DNA from: CAZBEL01 sp964628055
GTDB taxonomy: Bacteria; Fidelibacterota; Marinisomatia; Marinisomatales; TCS56
Length of the DNA: 64,000 bases
Direction: 5' to 3'
Assembly: GCA_964628055.1 (NCBI GenBank)
Contig: CAZVNL010000009.1
Span: 6,694 to 70,693, forward strand
Each line of letters opens with the position of its first letter. Positions within the stretch are counted from its first letter, which is position 1. Below the pieces are notes generated by a model. That model worked only from the letters and a program-made list of their open reading frames with translations, searched no databases and had not been told where the DNA came from. The translations under genes and the position numbers were made by a program. Shown in pieces: positions 45,676 to 54,426 of this stretch.

Positions 45676-45881
45676 TGGTCTCGTAAAATATCACGACAAA
45701 ACCAACGAAATAGGCGAAAACATAATACAATCGAAGACGTATGATAATATTGCATAGTGTCTACGATATCAACAACTTATTAGCTACATCATTTTAGTAA
45801 TTTACTTTTTACGATTGCATCAGTTTTAATTAACCGTTTTCGATTTACTGGTCTTAATGGCGCTTTTTATCGCTATTTCAC
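45676..45881. other. AT-rich convergent intergenic region
   Basis: A 206-base stretch between convergent genes, clearly AT-richer than the surroundings. GAAATAGGCGAAAA near 45711 is echoed in reverse by a TTTCACCTATTTC near 45880, an imperfect inverted repeat at the two ends. No gene, tRNA or strong hairpin was found. Confidence 0.45.
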
Positions 45882-47147
45882 CTATTTCAAAACGATCATT
45901 TTACGGGTAACAACCTGCTCCCCGGTCTCCAACCGGTAAAAATAAATGCCGCTGGCGACCTCACTAGCATCCCAGGTTAATTCTTTGATTCCTGGCTTCA
46001 AGGCCTCGTCTACCAGTACGGCTATTTCCCGGCCCAAGAGGTCGTAGATCACTACTCGTACCTGTCCTTCCCGGGGAATGGAAATTTTAAACCTGGTACA
46101 GGCATTAAAGGGGTTGGGATAGTTTGGGGAGAGGTTGTAAACCTGTGGTGGTGGCATTTCTGAGGTAGTAGCGACCTGCTGTAACAGGGCATAAGCGATC
46201 TGGGCGGAAGCGGCCACGTCGGGATCCGGATCCGCCTGGGCTTGGTTCAGAATAGACAGGGATTCATCATAGCGTCCCAAAAGTTCACTCCGCAAGGCCT
46301 CCCACTGGGGGCGGCTATCACCATAATCGCACCAGGGTAGATCGTAGTAATAAAAGCGCCACTATCATTCCACGGCATGCCTACGGACCCACAAGTCAGG
46401 AGACGTAGAAATAGCTGAATAGATGCTATCGGCGTTGGTGAACATGCCCATGCACTAGGCTGTGGGAATATTCCACTGGTGAAAGTAGGGGGTGGGATGG
46501 TCGTCGGGTAGAATCTCCTCAAGCAAAGGAACACGGTTTGAATCAAGGCTGACGTACCAGTAATCCCGGTGGATACATCCCGCGGGACAATCCCCCCAAC
46601 TGTACAAGAAGATAAAAAGCCAGCTATTGTACTTGAACATGGCCCAGATGTTGGGACCGTACTCACCGTTATAATTCGGTCCTGCCCAGATAACGGCCGG
46701 GTCGGTTAAATAAACATTCGCCAGACGTTCCATTTGAAGGGATTGCGCAAATGTCAAGGTGTAGTATGGAGCGATATCAAATACCGGATTGACGGACTCC
46801 GAATGGTAATGAGTGTTGAGTGAGTCCAGGGAACTATCACCGGTGAAGACATAACCGTTATCCCAGGAAGCCGAGAAAGTGTCGAGGCCCATTAAGAGCA
46901 TGTTGGGGACGTAGTCCAGCCAAGTGTGGTAAATGGTCAGGGTGTCATAAGCCTCCCGGGTCACAGTCAAGGTGCTGTCGATGTGTCGAGCGAGGGTGGA
47001 ATCCAGCCAGATCCCTTCCTGCATACGCAGGGTTAAGATGATGGCGTCCGTGGAAAGGGTATCCTGAGGATAGGTGTAGGTCCCCATACCCACCAGAAAG
47101 ATAAGCGTATAACGGAAATTTTTACTCACACTCACCATGGTCCTCAA
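45882..47147 (-). pseudogene. Secreted protein with C-terminal sorting module, three in-frame stops
   Basis: One reading frame of 421 codons runs from the N-terminal signal region (start at or near 47138, NFRYTLIFLVGMGTYTYPQ) to a PNPFNA sorting module (NYPNPFNACTRFKI, ending TRKMIVLK), but is cut by TAG at 46455-46457 and by tandem TGA-TAG at 46367-46362. No frameshift is needed: the frame before, between and after the stops stays coherent (WRFYYYDLPWCDYGDSRPQW). The central part has aromatic-rich segments (GPNYNGEYGPNIWAMFKYNS) of no known family. A piece between residues 300 and 330 looks like a single helical repeat. Either a recent pseudogene or a sequence with base errors. Confidence 0.75.
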
Positions 47148-47252
47148 GTTTTATAAATGTTCTCTTTTTTCCAGTGATAAAACAAGAACAATCGGCTCTG
47201 GTCTTGTGTGGAACGACCAGGGGAAAGGGAACGTTATTCTATGTCGTAGGGG

Positions 47253-47810
47253 TTACGCCAGTCCCCCCAGTCCGCTGAACTGGGTGGTGTCGATGCCGAA
47301 AGATTTGGCGGCGGTACTCCACTTGAACTCGTCGGGGGTGTGGAAAATGAAATCGGTGGTGGTGGTTTGCAAGAGCCAGTCGCCATTTTCGATTTCGCGC
47401 TCCAGCTGGCTACCGGTCCATCCCGCCTGACCCAGCATGAGACGGTACACCTCAGGACCCTTATCCCGGGCGATGTCGTGGAGGATTTCTTTGGTGCTGG
47501 TGATGGCAAACTCCTCGGATATTTCCACGGTCCCCTTGGTCTTATAGGAAGCGGGATGTAACAAAATACCACGTTCCACCATTACCGGTCCCCCGAAGTA
47601 AATTTTAGGCACGAGGCGGAGTAGACTCTCCCCCTTGTCAAATACATCCTGGAACAGGCTCTTTAACTCCGGCGCTTCAAAAGGCTTGTTCACGATGAGG
47701 CCAAAGGCTCCCTTTAAAGTGTGTTCACAAATAAAGACCACCGAGCGCCCGAAGTAGGGATCCTGCAGATGGGGCATGGCGATGAGGATGTGATTTTTTA
47801 ACGAGTTCAT
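47253..47810 (-). CDS. UPF0301 family protein YqgE/AlgH
   Basis: Conserved 185-residue protein of the YqgE/AlgH family, whose biochemical role is unsettled. It shows the family's typical opening ILIAMPHLQDPYFGRSVVFICEH, the GLIVNKP segment and GGPVMVERGILLHP, then GYAGWTGSQLE-type LGQAGWTGSQLEREIENGDW near the end. Length fits. It is transcribed alone, divergent from the parvulin gene. Confidence 0.92.
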   Translation of the reverse strand: MNSLKNHILIAMPHLQDPYFGRSVVFICEHTLKGAFGLIVNKPFEAPELKSLFQDVFDKGESLLRLVPKIYFGGPVMVERGILLHPASYKTKGTVEISEEFAITSTKEILHDIARDKGPEVYRLMLGQAGWTGSQLEREIENGDWLLQTTTTDFIFHTPDEFKWSTAAKSFGIDTTQFSGLGGLA

Positions 47811-47919
47811 GGGTCAATGTTAACTAAGAACGCCTATATATCCAATAAGGTTTCCCGACCAGGTTCCGGTGGGGGGGAGGTTTTATTTCACCCCCAGGTA
47901 CTCGTAACTTCCGCCCCTT

Positions 47920-49218
47920 ATGAAACCTACAATCCGACTTTTAATTCTATTTTTCATCGTCTGGGGGTGCAGCCCCCAATTGGGTCCCCAGGAAGTGGCG
48001 CGCATTGGTCGCGTGGTGGTCGCCCCGGCCGACCTCTATGAGATTCTGCCTAAAGCGAGGTTCGAAGCGGCCCCCCAGGAAGAAAAACGCCGGGTCATTC
48101 ACCAAGCCGCTGCCCGGAAATGGCTCGCCCAGGAGGCGCTACAAAAGGGCTTCGGCCAACGGCAAGATGTTCAAGACAAGGTTCAAGGATTGTACAATCG
48201 GCGCCATGTGGACACCTTTATTCAACGACGGGTCTGGGAACCCATTTTAAGTGACTCGGCCTTATATGAGACGTACCAGCGCCTTCAAAAAGTTGTGGGT
48301 ATCACCCACATTCTTATTCACAAAAAGTGGGGGAAGGGGTCCAAGTCCACGCGCAGCGAGGCCGAGGCTCGCCGGTACGCTTATTCCCTGTGGGATCGAA
48401 TTCGTGCCGGGGAGATCACTTTCCAGGAGGCAGCCATGTCCTTTACCGAAGAACCCCTGATGAAGACCAATAAGGGAGATTGGGGGTATGTCTACTGGAA
48501 GGACCTGTATCCGGAAGTACTGAAAGTGGCCTGGGAAGATAGTAGCGCCTACCCGGATCCAATCCCTTCAGATTTTGGCTATCACTTGATCCATATCCGG
48601 GGGAGTAAGGCCGCTCCCCAAAAACCTTTTGATCAGGTGAAAGGAGACATCCAACTACTCATCAAGAATGGTCGTCTACCGGAATTCAAATTAGCACTAA
48701 AAGCGGTTGAGAATACCCTGTTGGGAAAATACAACGTGGAGTTGTTTCTGGACAACCTGGAGGCCCTCCACGACACCCTGTTAGCACGGAGCCCCTCCAA
48801 TAGCTATCTCACCTTTGCGGCCCTTGATTCGATAACTACGGAGAAACCCTTAGCTAAAATAGGGGATACCCTCCTCTACCAACCGTGGTTCTTAAAGCAA
48901 AGGGCCCTGGAACCCATGGTGAAACAAGCTTCACTCACTTTCCTCTACGATATTAAAAAGGTCCACCAGGACTTGATCGTCCGTCACTTGGCGGTGTTGG
49001 AAGCACGCCGGGGCAAAATGGTGGACGAAGAGAAATTACGTCGTGATATGTACCGGTTGCGGGAACAAGAAGCCCGTAAGCGCTATGTGGATTCCCTCCT
49101 GGCCGCTGAACCCCAGTTGACCGAAGAAATATTGGAAAACCGGGTCCTCTCCCAACAGGCAGTTACTATTAATCCTGCTTTTTTGACACCACCGGAGCCG
49201 TCTCCTCCGGGCCGCTGA
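47920..49218 (+). CDS. Peptidyl-prolyl isomerase lipoprotein, PpiC/SurA-like
   Basis: Periplasmic folding helper of 432 residues. A lipobox-like site (FFIVWGCSPQ) marks Cys17 as the likely lipid anchor. An N-terminal helical chaperone region (about 25-120) precedes one parvulin domain (about 122-225), with VGITHILIHKKWGKGS, FTEEPLMKTNKGDWGYV and IPSDFGYHLIHIRGSKAA. A C-terminal helical part of about 190 residues follows, rich in Leu, Arg and Glu. Its 3' end overlaps the convergent M23 gene by 50 bases. Confidence 0.85.
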   Translation: MKPTIRLLILFFIVWGCSPQLGPQEVARIGRVVVAPADLYEILPKARFEAAPQEEKRRVIHQAAARKWLAQEALQKGFGQRQDVQDKVQGLYNRRHVDTFIQRRVWEPILSDSALYETYQRLQKVVGITHILIHKKWGKGSKSTRSEAEARRYAYSLWDRIRAGEITFQEAAMSFTEEPLMKTNKGDWGYVYWKDLYPEVLKVAWEDSSAYPDPIPSDFGYHLIHIRGSKAAPQKPFDQVKGDIQLLIKNGRLPEFKLALKAVENTLLGKYNVELFLDNLEALHDTLLARSPSNSYLTFAALDSITTEKPLAKIGDTLLYQPWFLKQRALEPMVKQASLTFLYDIKKVHQDLIVRHLAVLEARRGKMVDEEKLRRDMYRLREQEARKRYVDSLLAAEPQLTEEILENRVLSQQAVTINPAFLTPPEPSPPGR

Positions 49219-50353
49219 ACACCTGGACCAGTAGGGGATAAAGTTCCTCGTAAGATAGCCCCTGCCCAAGATAATACTCCCCGGAGGGATTCTGTAGAAT
49301 AAGTTCCCAGTGCAGGTGGGCGCCTCCCTTTTTCCCCAGAGTACTATCCCGCGTACCGCTGTTCCCGCTGTAGCCAATAATCTGACCCTCCTTCACGGTT
49401 ACCCCGGGTTGGATTCCAGGCTCGATACCCGACAGGTGGGCGTAGATGGACACGGCCCGGTATCCTGGGACTAACGCCAATCCGTGGTCGATGATGAGGG
49501 CCCGGCCTAATAGCACGTAGTCGAACACGTCCGACGGCGTACGCTGGACGGCTCGGGCACGGCGGAGTAACATCTTCCGGAATGCGGGTGCCACTTCCTC
49601 AAAATGGTTGTCAGCCCGGATTACAACCCCTGTTGCTACGGACCGAACGGGGCTTCCCCAATTGGTGACGAAATCAATGCCCCGATGAATACCGTGACGG
49701 TATTTGCGAGGTGCGTTGGGTAAGAGGAGTGTTCTTTTGGGAACTTCCACGCCGGCGCAGGGCAAGGGTAATGACAACTCCCTGAAGATTTCTTTGGTGG
49801 GTGGCGTCGAAAGGGTACTGAAAAGGGGTCGTATAGGTTGGGCTCCCGGGTCACCGAAGGCCTTTAAGAAAGGATTTACCAGCGCGGCCAAACCGGTTGT
49901 ATCTATAGCATAGGTAATTTCCAGGGTTTGATCGTTGATGGTAATTCCTTGTTCGTGGTAAGTGAATGTGGAAGGGGGTAGACTGGCGGTTAACATCTCC
50001 AGAAGGGCGCTTTTAAGGGAATCACCGACAACGGTTTTTAAGTAGGATTGCAGGGCTACCTCGGGAACGGGTTGATGAAGGAACATGAGTAAGGAATCGA
50101 GGGGTGTGGTGGGATTAGGGATGGTGAGGGTTGCCTGCCAGCGGTCTTCCGAGAACGTTAATCGGGGGGGCCGTGGTACCGGGGCTTCGATCTTCGGTGG
50201 TTCTGGCGTAGGAGTGACCGTTTTAATTACCACCGGTTCCGGTGTCGGTTCAACGACGGGTGGTGCGCAGGCGTCCAGGAGCAGTAGCCACCAAACCAGG
50301 CTGACCCCCAGGAGAAGGGAATATCTGTTGTGTAATCCCTCGCCGGGAGTCAT
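49169..50353 (-). CDS. M23-family peptidase (LytM-like), probable lipoprotein
   Basis: Zinc endopeptidase or amidase activator acting on peptidoglycan. The 394-residue protein begins with a hydrophobic segment ending LLLLDACAPP, a lipobox-like site (aspartate before the Ala-Cys is unusual), then a Pro/Thr/Glu linker. The M23 core near residues 210-380 keeps the zinc ligands: HRGIDF and HLHWEL, with YAHLSGIEPG between. The enzyme is therefore likely active rather than a degenerate activator. It overlaps the AroQ-like gene by 4 bases and ends the long envelope run. Confidence 0.88.
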   Translation of the reverse strand: MTPGEGLHNRYSLLLGVSLVWWLLLLDACAPPVVEPTPEPVVIKTVTPTPEPPKIEAPVPRPPRLTFSEDRWQATLTIPNPTTPLDSLLMFLHQPVPEVALQSYLKTVVGDSLKSALLEMLTASLPPSTFTYHEQGITINDQTLEITYAIDTTGLAALVNPFLKAFGDPGAQPIRPLFSTLSTPPTKEIFRELSLPLPCAGVEVPKRTLLLPNAPRKYRHGIHRGIDFVTNWGSPVRSVATGVVIRADNHFEEVAPAFRKMLLRRARAVQRTPSDVFDYVLLGRALIIDHGLALVPGYRAVSIYAHLSGIEPGIQPGVTVKEGQIIGYSGNSGTRDSTLGKKGGAHLHWELILQNPSGEYYLGQGLSYEELYPLLVQVFSGPEETAPVVSKKQD

Positions 50354-50796
50354 GAATTATCCGAAAGCCGAGGGACCAAAATATCCAGGGCCTGGACGAA
50401 AGCTGCATCGGGGTGTTCGGTGACGGTGGCTACACACACATCGGTTAAGATAGACGTATCCCGGTCCACCCCGCTGCCATATTCATCCAGAAACAGGACT
50501 TGGACAGTCGTGAGGTTAATCCAGCGAAGGGTTTCCTGGAGAGCATGTTCGTACCGCGCCCAGGCCATTGGCGCCAGCAAAACGCCCTGGGCCCAGTTGC
50601 GATTCCGCTGGAGAAAGGTGATGGCTTTATCCACCCGGTGGGTCTGAAGGAATTTCAACTCCGGATGGGGGTGGACTTGGTGGGCGTGTTGACGTAACCG
50701 TTTGTTGATTTTATCCAGGGTAACCCGTTCGTGGCGCCGGGCAGCCTGGAGGCCGATCAAATTCAGGTTAGGTCCCTGGAGGACTAAGATACGCAT
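50350..50796 (-). CDS. Dehydroquinase-II-fold protein lacking the catalytic motifs
   Basis: A 148-residue protein with the size and opening of type II 3-dehydroquinate dehydratase (ILVLQGPNLNLIG, TLDKINKRLRQHA, ELKFLQTHRVDKAI). The usual catalytic segments are not kept: REPxxYG is replaced by LQAARRHERV, the NPAAYTHTS stretch by LAPMAWARYEHA, and HLSN by VLFLDEYGSG. The tyrosine and histidine that do the chemistry are therefore missing. It is probably no longer an AroQ enzyme. It is coupled to the M23 gene by ATGA, in a run of envelope genes. Confidence 0.72.
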   Translation of the reverse strand: MRILVLQGPNLNLIGLQAARRHERVTLDKINKRLRQHAHQVHPHPELKFLQTHRVDKAITFLQRNRNWAQGVLLAPMAWARYEHALQETLRWINLTTVQVLFLDEYGSGVDRDTSILTDVCVATVTEHPDAAFVQALDILVPRLSDNS

Positions 50797-50844
50797 GGAA
50801 AAAATTACGATTATTCCAATCTAACCCGGCCTAAATAATTTCTC

Positions 50845-51228
50845 TCATTTCAGGGGGACGATTTGCCCTAAGATGTAACCGATGGTGATCCCTACCAACA
50901 GGGCGATGGTGAGGACACGGGAGCTCACCACTTCTTTGGTGTAGCCCCGGCGGATGGCAATGATACTCACGAAGTAACCCAATCCGTTGAGGATCCAGAA
51001 GAAGGGGATGGTGAGCACTTTAATCAGGATGGGGCCCACTAAGGGGATGGCGGCGATCAAGGCGCCCAAACCGGAAAATACCTGGGTGAACAACCCTAAC
51101 AAGAGGGTGAAAAAGAGAATAATTTTCTGGTCGATGCCCAGGATCGAAGCAATGATGATGAGGATGAGAATCCCGATCCAGATGATGATGGATCGACGAT
51201 GGGTGCGTAGAAAAGAAGGTTCAGTCAT
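50845..51228 (-). CDS. Small membrane protein, unknown function
   Basis: Unrecognised 127-residue protein with three to four hydrophobic helices (near 12-32, 36-60, 68-88 and 102-124) and a short charged N-terminus (MTEPSFLRTHRRS). Isoleucine content is very high. Its start overlaps the end of the DUF3108-like gene by 8 bases, so it is made with that protein and with the glycosyltransferase upstream. Confidence 0.62.
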   Translation of the reverse strand: MTEPSFLRTHRRSIIIWIGILILIIIASILGIDQKIILFFTLLLGLFTQVFSGLGALIAAIPLVGPILIKVLTIPFFWILNGLGYFVSIIAIRRGYTKEVVSSRVLTIALLVGITIGYILGQIVPLK

Positions 51229-51943
51229 TAGTTATCAAGGCCTCCACTGGAATACCATAGACGGTAACGCTCGCCTTGATGATCCGCCGGGATTTCCCCC
51301 GTTCCACCCACAGTTGGCGGACGGCGTTAGTGGCTATGATATGGCTCATAAAATAGTCTGAATGAGTTAAAATGGGTTCCTCTTCACTATGTTCCAAGGG
51401 GATCAAGTCAAGACGGTAATGGTCGCAAGGAATCTCCTTACCAAGGGCTTTGATGTTAACCGAATCAGCCCATAGGAACCGGCCCTTATACAGGCGTCCT
51501 TCGTGGTCTAAAGTAAACCAGCGAGCGTCCAGTTTGGCAACCGTTTCCTGCTGTACGCGGGCCAGGAGGGTGAAAATGGATTGTATTTCCCGAGGCCGGG
51601 GACGGGCTTCCGAAGGGAATTCTAAAGTTCCGTTTTCCAGATTGTACCGAAGGTGGAAGGTCTGCTCAAAAGCGCCTTGTTTTACCTCTTTGGAGTACTC
51701 CCGCAAGGCAAAAGTTACCGAGTCAAAGGCGGTTAGATATTCGTTATCCACAGGCCAAATATAATCGATGATTCCTTTAGTCTTGGTGGTAAACCGAATC
51801 TGATTTGAGCGGGGATAGGACATGGACACTTCCGCACAGGGAAGGTACAAGATAGTGACTTGATATTCCTGAGCTTGGATTGATAGAAGGAGGATTCCTG
51901 CAAGGCTGACCCAGATTAAAGGATGGCTTAGTGCCGAACGCAT
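51221..51943 (-). CDS. Exported DUF3108-like protein
   Basis: Secreted or periplasmic protein of 240 residues with a signal peptide ending near LLSIQA. The body is beta-rich and resembles DUF3108 proteins: an opening on a Tyr-rich strand, IRFTTKTKGIIDYIWPV, FHLRYNLENGTLEF, and a closing WVERGKSRRIIKASVTVYG. The biochemical role of DUF3108 is not known, though members tend to lie with envelope genes. It is 6 bases after the glycosyltransferase gene and overlaps the small membrane protein gene. Confidence 0.68.
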   Translation of the reverse strand: MRSALSHPLIWVSLAGILLLSIQAQEYQVTILYLPCAEVSMSYPRSNQIRFTTKTKGIIDYIWPVDNEYLTAFDSVTFALREYSKEVKQGAFEQTFHLRYNLENGTLEFPSEARPRPREIQSIFTLLARVQQETVAKLDARWFTLDHEGRLYKGRFLWADSVNIKALGKEIPCDHYRLDLIPLEHSEEEPILTHSDYFMSHIIATNAVRQLWVERGKSRRIIKASVTVYGIPVEALITND

Positions 51944-51949
51944 GGTTTT

Positions 51950-53059
51950 TTATTTCCATTTGAATTTACCGGTCAAACCCAGGAGCCCAACCAGGGGGAT
52001 ATACACTGGTTGTGCTACGCTCCACACGCAGTAAACCGTGGGATCTACCGTCTTGTCGAAACGTTGAGCCCCGGTGAAAATCACCAGTGCGTCCAGGATA
52101 AATTTGACCCCAAAGGGGATGATGACCCAGGGCCACCAGGTGTGGAAAACGAAACCAAACAGAAGGAAAATGTTGTATAAGAAAGCTGTCACCAGAAAAG
52201 CCAGGAATAGGGGGTCGCTGTGAAATGCTTTCCGGGAATTGGAAGCCCACCGGATATGCTGGGCGAGGAAGGTGCTCAGCCGGGGCACAGGGGTGGTTGT
52301 AACAAAGCTCTGCGGGTTATTATTGAAGCGCAACCGGGCCTGACGGGAAATGGCCTGCACCAGGTACATGTCGTCACCGGATACTTGTTGAGCTACGGGC
52401 TGAAAGCCGTGGATAGCTTCGAAATTCTTGCGGCGATAAGCTAGGTTTTGGCCACTTCCCGACCAATTACGACCCCACCCAATGGCTCCGGCATTGGTGG
52501 CCATTAAACCCAGGAAGTCTACGGCCTGGTAACGGACGAAGAAGGTATTTGGTGTGATATCAATAGCCGAGAATCCCACCACGATGCCCGTGTCGGGAGT
52601 AAACTCCCGTACCATGCTAGAGACCCAGGTGGTCTTGACCCGGCAATCTGCGTCGGTAGTTAAAATGATTTCCCCCCTGGCCACCTCCAGAGCTTTGGTA
52701 AGGGCGTATTTCTTGGGTGTCATAATAGGGTGGGATTCTGTGATTTGCCGGCCGTAAACTTGAGGGTACTGCTGTTGGAATTTTTCGATGACGCTCAGGG
52801 TGCCATCGGTAGAGCGGTCATCCACCACCACAATTTCTAAGCGGTCGGTGGGATAGTCTTGCCGAATGAGATCGTGGAGCAAGTGAGGGAGGGTTTGTTC
52901 TTCGTTTCGGGCGGCCACGATTATGGAAACCGTGGGCCAGGATGGGGACGTAGGCGCGGGTGGACGGTTCAACCGCCATAGACCCGTAAGAAAAAAAAGC
53001 GTAAAACAAGCGTATCCTGCGGTGACAATAACCAGCAGGAGGAGCAGTCCATCCATCAA
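51950..53059 (-). CDS. Membrane-bound family 2 glycosyltransferase
   Basis: Processive- or lipid-type GT2 enzyme of 369 residues. An N-terminal helix precedes the GT-A domain (about 42-270) with VSIIVAARNEEQTLPHLL, VVVDDRSTDGT and TTDADCRV, the metal-binding DxD. Downstream motifs GWGRNWSGSGQNLAYRR and VSGDDMYLV, with the HIRWASNSRKAF segment, correspond to the ED and RW regions. Three C-terminal helices follow. The start overlaps the mgtE stop by 4 bases. The sugar product is unknown. Confidence 0.88.
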   Translation of the reverse strand: MMDGLLLLLVIVTAGYACFTLFFLTGLWRLNRPPAPTSPSWPTVSIIVAARNEEQTLPHLLHDLIRQDYPTDRLEIVVVDDRSTDGTLSVIEKFQQQYPQVYGRQITESHPIMTPKKYALTKALEVARGEIILTTDADCRVKTTWVSSMVREFTPDTGIVVGFSAIDITPNTFFVRYQAVDFLGLMATNAGAIGWGRNWSGSGQNLAYRRKNFEAIHGFQPVAQQVSGDDMYLVQAISRQARLRFNNNPQSFVTTTPVPRLSTFLAQHIRWASNSRKAFHSDPLFLAFLVTAFLYNIFLLFGFVFHTWWPWVIIPFGVKFILDALVIFTGAQRFDKTVDPTVYCVWSVAQPVYIPLVGLLGLTGKFKWK

Positions 53060-54426
53060 TGGGGTAGGAGCAATGCGGCGATGAGGAGGTAGGTGGTTAC
53101 ACCAATTATATCCGTGGCGGTAGTAACAAAGGGGCCGGAGGTAATCGCCGGGTCAATATTCATCCGGCGCATGACCAGGGGGGTCACCGTGCCAATGATG
53201 CTCGCCAGGAGCATGGAGGCAAAAATGCTGAGGCCCACTACCATGGCGAAGTAGGTACTGATATTTACAAATCGGAATTGGGCCACTAATCCCAATAAAA
53301 TCCCGTAAAAAAGACCTAAGAGTAGCCCAACCTGGGTATGTTTCCAGATGACTTCCAGGGCGTTTCCCGGTCCCACCCGACCCGTAGCCAGACCGCGCAC
53401 CACCAGCGTGGAGGATTGCGTCCCGGCATTGCCACCCATGCCGGTGATGACCGGAATGAAGGCTGCCAAGGCGATGACGGCTTCTAATAGATTGTCAAAA
53501 ACACCGATGATCAGAGAGACCAACACCCCGCCGATCCAGGTAGCAAACAGCCAGGGCAAACGCGCTTTGGCATTTTCCCAGGGTGATTTTAATAGTAGCT
53601 CCCGGTCCTTCCCGATTCCCGCCATCTGGAAGAAGTCCTCCGTGGCCTCTTCCCGGATGATATCTACCACGTCGTCTACGGTGACGATTCCCAACAGGCG
53701 GTTTTCCCGATCCACCACCGGCACAGCTAAATAATTGTAGCGGGAAACCAAGCGGGCCACTTCCTCTTGATCCGTATCCGGCCACACGGTGTGGACCGTT
53801 TTTACCATGATCTCTTCTAAGGTTTTACCAGGGGGTGTTGTCACCAGGTCCCGCAGGGAAATAACTCCCACCAGGCGTTCCTCGTCGTCGGTAACGTACA
53901 GGTAAAAAACCATCTCCGCCTTTTCGTGGTCCTGTAAAGCCATGATGGCATCCTTGGCCACGGTATCTTTAGGAAGGCTGAAGACATCTGTGGACATGAG
54001 GCTTCCCGCACTGTCCTCGGGATAACCCATGATTTCTTCCACTTCTTCCTGCTCTTCGGCCTTGAGCAGGTCCATCACCGCCTGGGTTTTTTCTTCGGGA
54101 AGCACCCCCAGGATGGTGGCCTGGTCGTTGGAGCTGGAGACGCGGATCAGGTCAGCGATCCGGGTGGGGTCTTCGGTTTCTAACAGGCTCCGGAGGATGG
54201 ATTCATCTAATTCACTCAGAAACTCGGTCGTTTGCTCATTGGCCTCCATCAGGTTAAAGAGCTCCCGCTGTTCCGTTTCGTTTAGATACCGGAAGAGCAG
54301 AGCAATGTCTGCCGGGTGGTTTTTTTCGATGAGCTTAACTAGGTTGGTGACGGCGTGACGTCTTAGAAGCCGCTGGAAGGTGTCCCGTAGAACGGTGATT
54401 TCGTAGCCAAACATTTCTTTCCTCAT
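53056..54426 (-). CDS. mgtE: Magnesium transporter MgtE
   Basis: Mg2+ channel of 456 residues. Order: N-terminal helical MgtE domain (about 30-135, with HPADIALLFRYLNETEQREL and LPEEKTQAVMDLL), a CBS pair (about 138-258, GSLMSTDVFSLPKDTV and IMVKTVHTVWP) and five transmembrane helices (about 285-455). The pore helix region shows ALAAFIPVITGMGGNAGTQSS, a hallmark of MgtE. Mg2+ sensing by the CBS/N domains is known for the family. It overlaps genes on both sides by 4 bases. Confidence 0.94.
   Translation of the reverse strand: MRKEMFGYEITVLRDTFQRLLRRHAVTNLVKLIEKNHPADIALLFRYLNETEQRELFNLMEANEQTTEFLSELDESILRSLLETEDPTRIADLIRVSSSNDQATILGVLPEEKTQAVMDLLKAEEQEEVEEIMGYPEDSAGSLMSTDVFSLPKDTVAKDAIMALQDHEKAEMVFYLYVTDDEERLVGVISLRDLVTTPPGKTLEEIMVKTVHTVWPDTDQEEVARLVSRYNYLAVPVVDRENRLLGIVTVDDVVDIIREEATEDFFQMAGIGKDRELLLKSPWENAKARLPWLFATWIGGVLVSLIIGVFDNLLEAVIALAAFIPVITGMGGNAGTQSSTLVVRGLATGRVGPGNALEVIWKHTQVGLLLGLFYGILLGLVAQFRFVNISTYFAMVVGLSIFASMLLASIIGTVTPLVMRRMNIDPAITSGPFVTTATDIIGVTTYLLIAALLLPH

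Noticed and set aside
45676..45881. A small RNA or gene in the AT-rich spacer
   Set aside because: Only an imperfect inverted repeat at the edges was seen, with no open frame, promoter or stable hairpin.
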